A stretch of DNA of 64,000 nucleotides from assembly GCA_014763615.1 (NCBI GenBank), contig JACXVB010000006.1:1-64000 (forward strand), written 5' to 3'. A model generated the notes under the pieces. It did no database searches. It was not told the DNA's origin and saw nothing but the letters and a program-made list of their open reading frames with translations. Each line of letters opens with the position of its first letter. Position 1 is the first letter of the stretch. The position numbers and the translations under genes were made by a program. Below, one piece after another: positions 61,870-64,000 of the stretch. The stretch comes from Sphingobacteriales bacterium. Its GTDB lineage: Bacteria > Bacteroidota > Bacteroidia > Sphingobacteriales > Sphingobacteriaceae.

Positions 61870-62322
61870 TTAACGTTTCATGGCTTTATCCATCTCTCGT
61901 TTCACATCTCTTTCTTTAATAGATTCACGTTTATCAAATGCCTTTTTACCTTGAGCTAAAGCAATTTCTAACTTAGCAAAACCTCTTTGACTGATGAAGA
62001 TTCTCAGTGGAATGATGGTTAAACCTTTATCCTCACCTTTAACAATCAGTTTCTTTAATTCTTTTTTGGTGAGTAATAATTTGCGATCTCTCTTGGCTTC
62101 ATGATTGTAAAAAGAGCCATGAGAATATTCTGAAATATGTAGATTTCTGATATATAATTCTCCGTTAATAAAGGTGCAAAAAGCATCACTAATATTTGCT
62201 TTAGCCTCTCTTATCGATTTAATTTCTGTACCTAAAAGTTTGATCCCAGCAGTAAAAGTTTCGAGAATGTGATACTCGAAATTGGCTTTTTTATTTTTGA
62301 TATTGATGGTTGATGTTGACAT
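61870..62322 (-). CDS. smpB: SsrA-binding protein SmpB
   Basis: SmpB carries tmRNA to stalled ribosomes for rescue. The 150-residue protein contains the oligonucleotide-binding barrel with 'NKKANFEYHILETFTAGIKLLGTEIKSIREAKANI', 'LYIRNLHISEY' and 'DRKLLLTKKELKKL'. The C-terminal basic tail (DVKREMDKAMKR) reaches into the decoding site. The tmRNA gene itself is not visible in this window. A TATCTTTG -7-like element is present at 62348-62341 on the minus strand. It ends one base from pcm. Confidence 0.96.
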   Translation of the reverse strand: MSTSTINIKNKKANFEYHILETFTAGIKLLGTEIKSIREAKANISDAFCTFINGELYIRNLHISEYSHGSFYNHEAKRDRKLLLTKKELKKLIVKGEDKGLTIIPLRIFISQRGFAKLEIALAQGKKAFDKRESIKERDVKREMDKAMKR

Positions 62323-62423
62323 TTATTTTCTTTCGAAATGCAAAGATAAAATATAAAAACGAAATGACTTCCTAACTAATTAAAAGCAATTTTCGTGTTA
62401 AAATTCACCTATTTGATCATGGT

Positions 62424-62455
62424 TTTGATATTTCTAACCCATAAATTTATATTTG
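62424..62455 (+). promoter_or_regulatory. Promoter of the cyanophycinase-like gene
   Basis: TTTG (62424-62427), a 20-base spacer and TATATTTG (62448-62455) match the Bacteroidota consensus. It places the start of transcription near 62461, which rules out the in-frame TTG at 62453 as the translation start. Confidence 0.75.
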
Positions 62456-62491
62456 GCAGCAAATCCTCATTTCTCGAAATCGATATTACAC

Positions 62492-63361
62492 ATGAAAAAA
62501 AATATTGTTCTTATTCTCTTGATTTTTGCTAATGTTATTTTGATCAACTTTTCTGTAAAAGCACAATATAAAGTGCATGCTGATGGAAATTTATTCATTA
62601 TTGGAGGGGGAAATCGATCTACCGAACTAATGGAAAATTTAATTCATACTGCTAACCTTAGGAATTATGATTTCATTGCCATTTTGCCCATGGCGAGTGC
62701 TCAACCCGATTCTGCTTTTCTCAATACGAAATCAGAATTTAATAATCTGTGTGATAATCAAGTGGTAAATTTTGGTCATTTTAGAACTTATGACCCTATG
62801 TGGTTAGATTCGCTTGGTACAGCTAAGTTAATTTATATCCCAGGCGGCGATCAAAATCGTTTTATGGATTCGGTTAAAAATACGCCCGTTTATGATGCTA
62901 TCCGTAGAGCTTTCAAGAATGGAAGTACCATCGCGGGAACAAGTGCTGGGGCAGCCGTGATGTGTAAATATATGATTACCGGAAACGAATTACGTGGAGA
63001 TAGCACCTATCGAGCTACATTTAGGCAATTGTTAAATCAAAACATTGAATTTTCTCAAGGTCTCGGTTTAATAGATTCAGTAATTATTGATCAACATTTT
63101 ATCAAAAGAAGTCGGTACAATAGGTTATTATCCGCTTTAAATGCGCATCCTGATTTTGAATGTATCGGAATTGATGAATCAACGGCCGTCATGATTCATC
63201 AAAATGTGGTTAAAGTACTTGGCGATGGACAAGTAGTGAAAATTTCAAATCCGGTAAACCTTAGTGTAACTGATAAAGGATTAATTAAATTCCAAGATGT
63301 ACAAATGAGTATTTTTACCGATGGCGATTCGTTTTATTTGCATCCAAATGGTTTTAATTGA
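62492..63361 (+). CDS. Cyanophycinase-like S51 peptidase, exported
   Basis: The 289-residue protein is a type 1 glutamine amidotransferase-like serine peptidase of family S51, in which cyanophycinase cleaves the cyanophycin polymer. The catalytic nucleophile is Ser151 in GTSAGA; 'IPGGDQNRF' (about 110-118) and the histidine in IDQHFIKRSR complete the usual site. Start ATG 62492 gives a signal peptide (MKKNIVLILLIFANV... ending SVKAQ), so it acts outside the cytoplasm, unlike classical CphB. No cyanophycin synthetase gene is in the window, so the substrate may be another Asp-containing peptide. It overlaps the convergent transporter gene by 8 bases. Confidence 0.85.
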   Translation: MKKNIVLILLIFANVILINFSVKAQYKVHADGNLFIIGGGNRSTELMENLIHTANLRNYDFIAILPMASAQPDSAFLNTKSEFNNLCDNQVVNFGHFRTYDPMWLDSLGTAKLIYIPGGDQNRFMDSVKNTPVYDAIRRAFKNGSTIAGTSAGAAVMCKYMITGNELRGDSTYRATFRQLLNQNIEFSQGLGLIDSVIIDQHFIKRSRYNRLLSALNAHPDFECIGIDESTAVMIHQNVVKVLGDGQVVKISNPVNLSVTDKGLIKFQDVQMSIFTDGDSFYLHPNGFN

Positions 63362-64000
63362 TAATTAGAACAGGGATATTGATTTTATGCCTTACAGCGT
63401 CAACCGTGGTGCCAAAAATAAAGTCTTTCAATCCCTTATGACCATGAGCGCCCATCACTAAAAAATCAATTTCCTTTTCTTTAACAATTTTAGAAATAGC
63501 ATCAGAAGGTTTGCCAAAGCCTATACAGTAATCGGCTTTATAGCCTAGCTTTTCTAGTTCTGATTTTAGTTTTAAAAGATTTTGTTCATCCATTTTGGTT
63601 TCATAATCCATCACATTTTTTCCATGATACCTTGCAGCGGCAGTTTCAACTACGTGGATAAAAGTATATACAGCGTCTTTCCCACCCTGCATAGTCGCAT
63701 TTCTGATGATTTTGTGATCATTTTCAGAAAAATCAGTTGTAATCCCAATGTTTTTATAGATGATGATGGGATCTTGTGTAAACCCTTTAACCTCACCGTG
63801 AGGCAGATGCCTTCGTTCTTTTATCTTTTTACTTACTATTGGATAAGTGAAGATATAAATCAGCAAAGCAAAACAAGCTGCAACTACAGGAACAACTAGG
63901 TAGTAGATCAAGAATTGATAATCACCAGCTTCTTGAATCCATAGATTAATTTCATCAATCACTAAATGAATATTTAAATAAACAATGATTGCGGCACTTA
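63354..64000 (-). CDS. 3' part of a probable Nramp-type metal transporter fused to a universal stress domain (partial)
   Basis: The frame is open to the window edge, so this gene is cut. The first visible residues (S-A-A-I-I-V-Y-L-N-I-H-L) and the helix 'YYLVVPVVAACFALLIYIF' are membrane segments. From about residue 80 of the visible part follows a complete universal stress domain: 'IIYKNIGITTDFSEND', 'DFLVMGAHGHKGLKDFIFGT' (the ATP-binding G-x2-G-x9-G-type loop) and 'VDAVRHKINIPVLII'. Bacteroidota Nramp/MntH proteins of about 620 residues have this C-terminal USP extension, so I infer a manganese/iron transporter. A GTG at 63962 could be misread as a start. The transporter part itself lies outside. 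Confidence 0.65.
   Translation of the reverse strand, partial: SAAIIVYLNIHLVIDEINLWIQEAGDYQFLIYYLVVPVVAACFALLIYIFTYPIVSKKIKERRHLPHGEVKGFTQDPIIIYKNIGITTDFSENDHKIIRNATMQGGKDAVYTFIHVVETAAARYHGKNVMDYETKMDEQNLLKLKSELEKLGYKADYCIGFGKPSDAISKIVKEKEIDFLVMGAHGHKGLKDFIFGTTVDAVRHKINIPVLIIN

Noticed and set aside
62453-62491. TTG start for the cyanophycinase-like gene
   Set aside because: The TTG lies inside the consensus -7 element TATATTTG, before the expected transcription start.
62323-62491. tmRNA (ssrA) gene next to smpB
   Set aside because: The gap is only about 170 bases and shows no tRNA-like acceptor stem, CCA end or tag reading frame.
63355-63962. Stand-alone universal stress protein starting at GTG 63962
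   Set aside because: The frame continues without a stop to the window edge and the added residues are a membrane helix, so an internal start is unlikely.

Overview
The window looks like a chromosomal segment of a low-GC Bacteroidota, most likely a Sphingobacteriaceae member such as Pedobacter or a relative. Four things point there: the TTTG-N19..21-TAnnTTTG promoter form upstream of several genes; type IX secretion (T9SS) cargo with gliding-type C-terminal domains next to a PorP/SprF protein; a DNA polymerase III alpha subunit carrying an N-terminal DnaQ-like exonuclease; and families typical of the phylum (DUF3276 PUR protein, DUF5522, DUF5723, long NusB). Taxonomy is inferred from gene content only. 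I saw no rRNA, tRNA, CRISPR array, prophage or intact insertion sequence.

Layout. 0-7 kb: a cupin/JmjC-like oxygenase, a MntA-HepT toxin-antitoxin pair, dnaE, then a DUF2281 antitoxin gene followed by a frameshifted VapC remnant. 7-10 kb: a small exported protein, a DcaP-like porin and a periplasmic alpha-carbonic anhydrase lipoprotein. 10-13.5 kb: aroB with an S4 RNA-binding protein, proline dehydrogenase and a HAD phosphatase. 13.5-20.6 kb: a TetR-controlled ABC-2 efflux operon (TolC, HlyD-type adaptor, two ATPases, two permeases, a small tail gene), with a palindromic operator beside the tetR promoter and a second copy inside the first codons of tolC. 20.6-25 kb: M28 peptidase, cold-shock protein, DUF3276 and an MsbA-like exporter. 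25-31 kb: leucine-type dehydrogenase, nusB, DUF1573, yajC, ybbR, coaE, an MBL-fold exonuclease, a tiny Cys-rich DUF5522 gene and marR. 31-39 kb: ypdA, gmhB and gltBD. 39-42 kb: a DUF4397 lipoprotein, a SpoU methyltransferase and a DbpA-like helicase. 42-50.4 kb: two giant paralogous T9SS adhesin-like proteins coupled to a PorP/SprF protein. 50.4-64 kb: rpoN, mscL, rpmH-rnpA-yidD, tsaB, envelope proteins, priA, pcm, smpB, a cyanophycinase-like peptidase and the 3' part of an apparent Nramp transporter fused to a universal stress domain, cut by the window edge.

Most of the segment is core chromosome. The less ordinary parts are the T9SS adhesin pair with its outer-membrane partner, the TetR operator pair, the porin plus carbonic anhydrase module, the decayed toxin next to dnaE, the Cys-rich DUF5522 gene joined to a DNA exonuclease, and several structured intergenic regions. 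I did not find a clearly undescribed multi-gene defence or mobile system.
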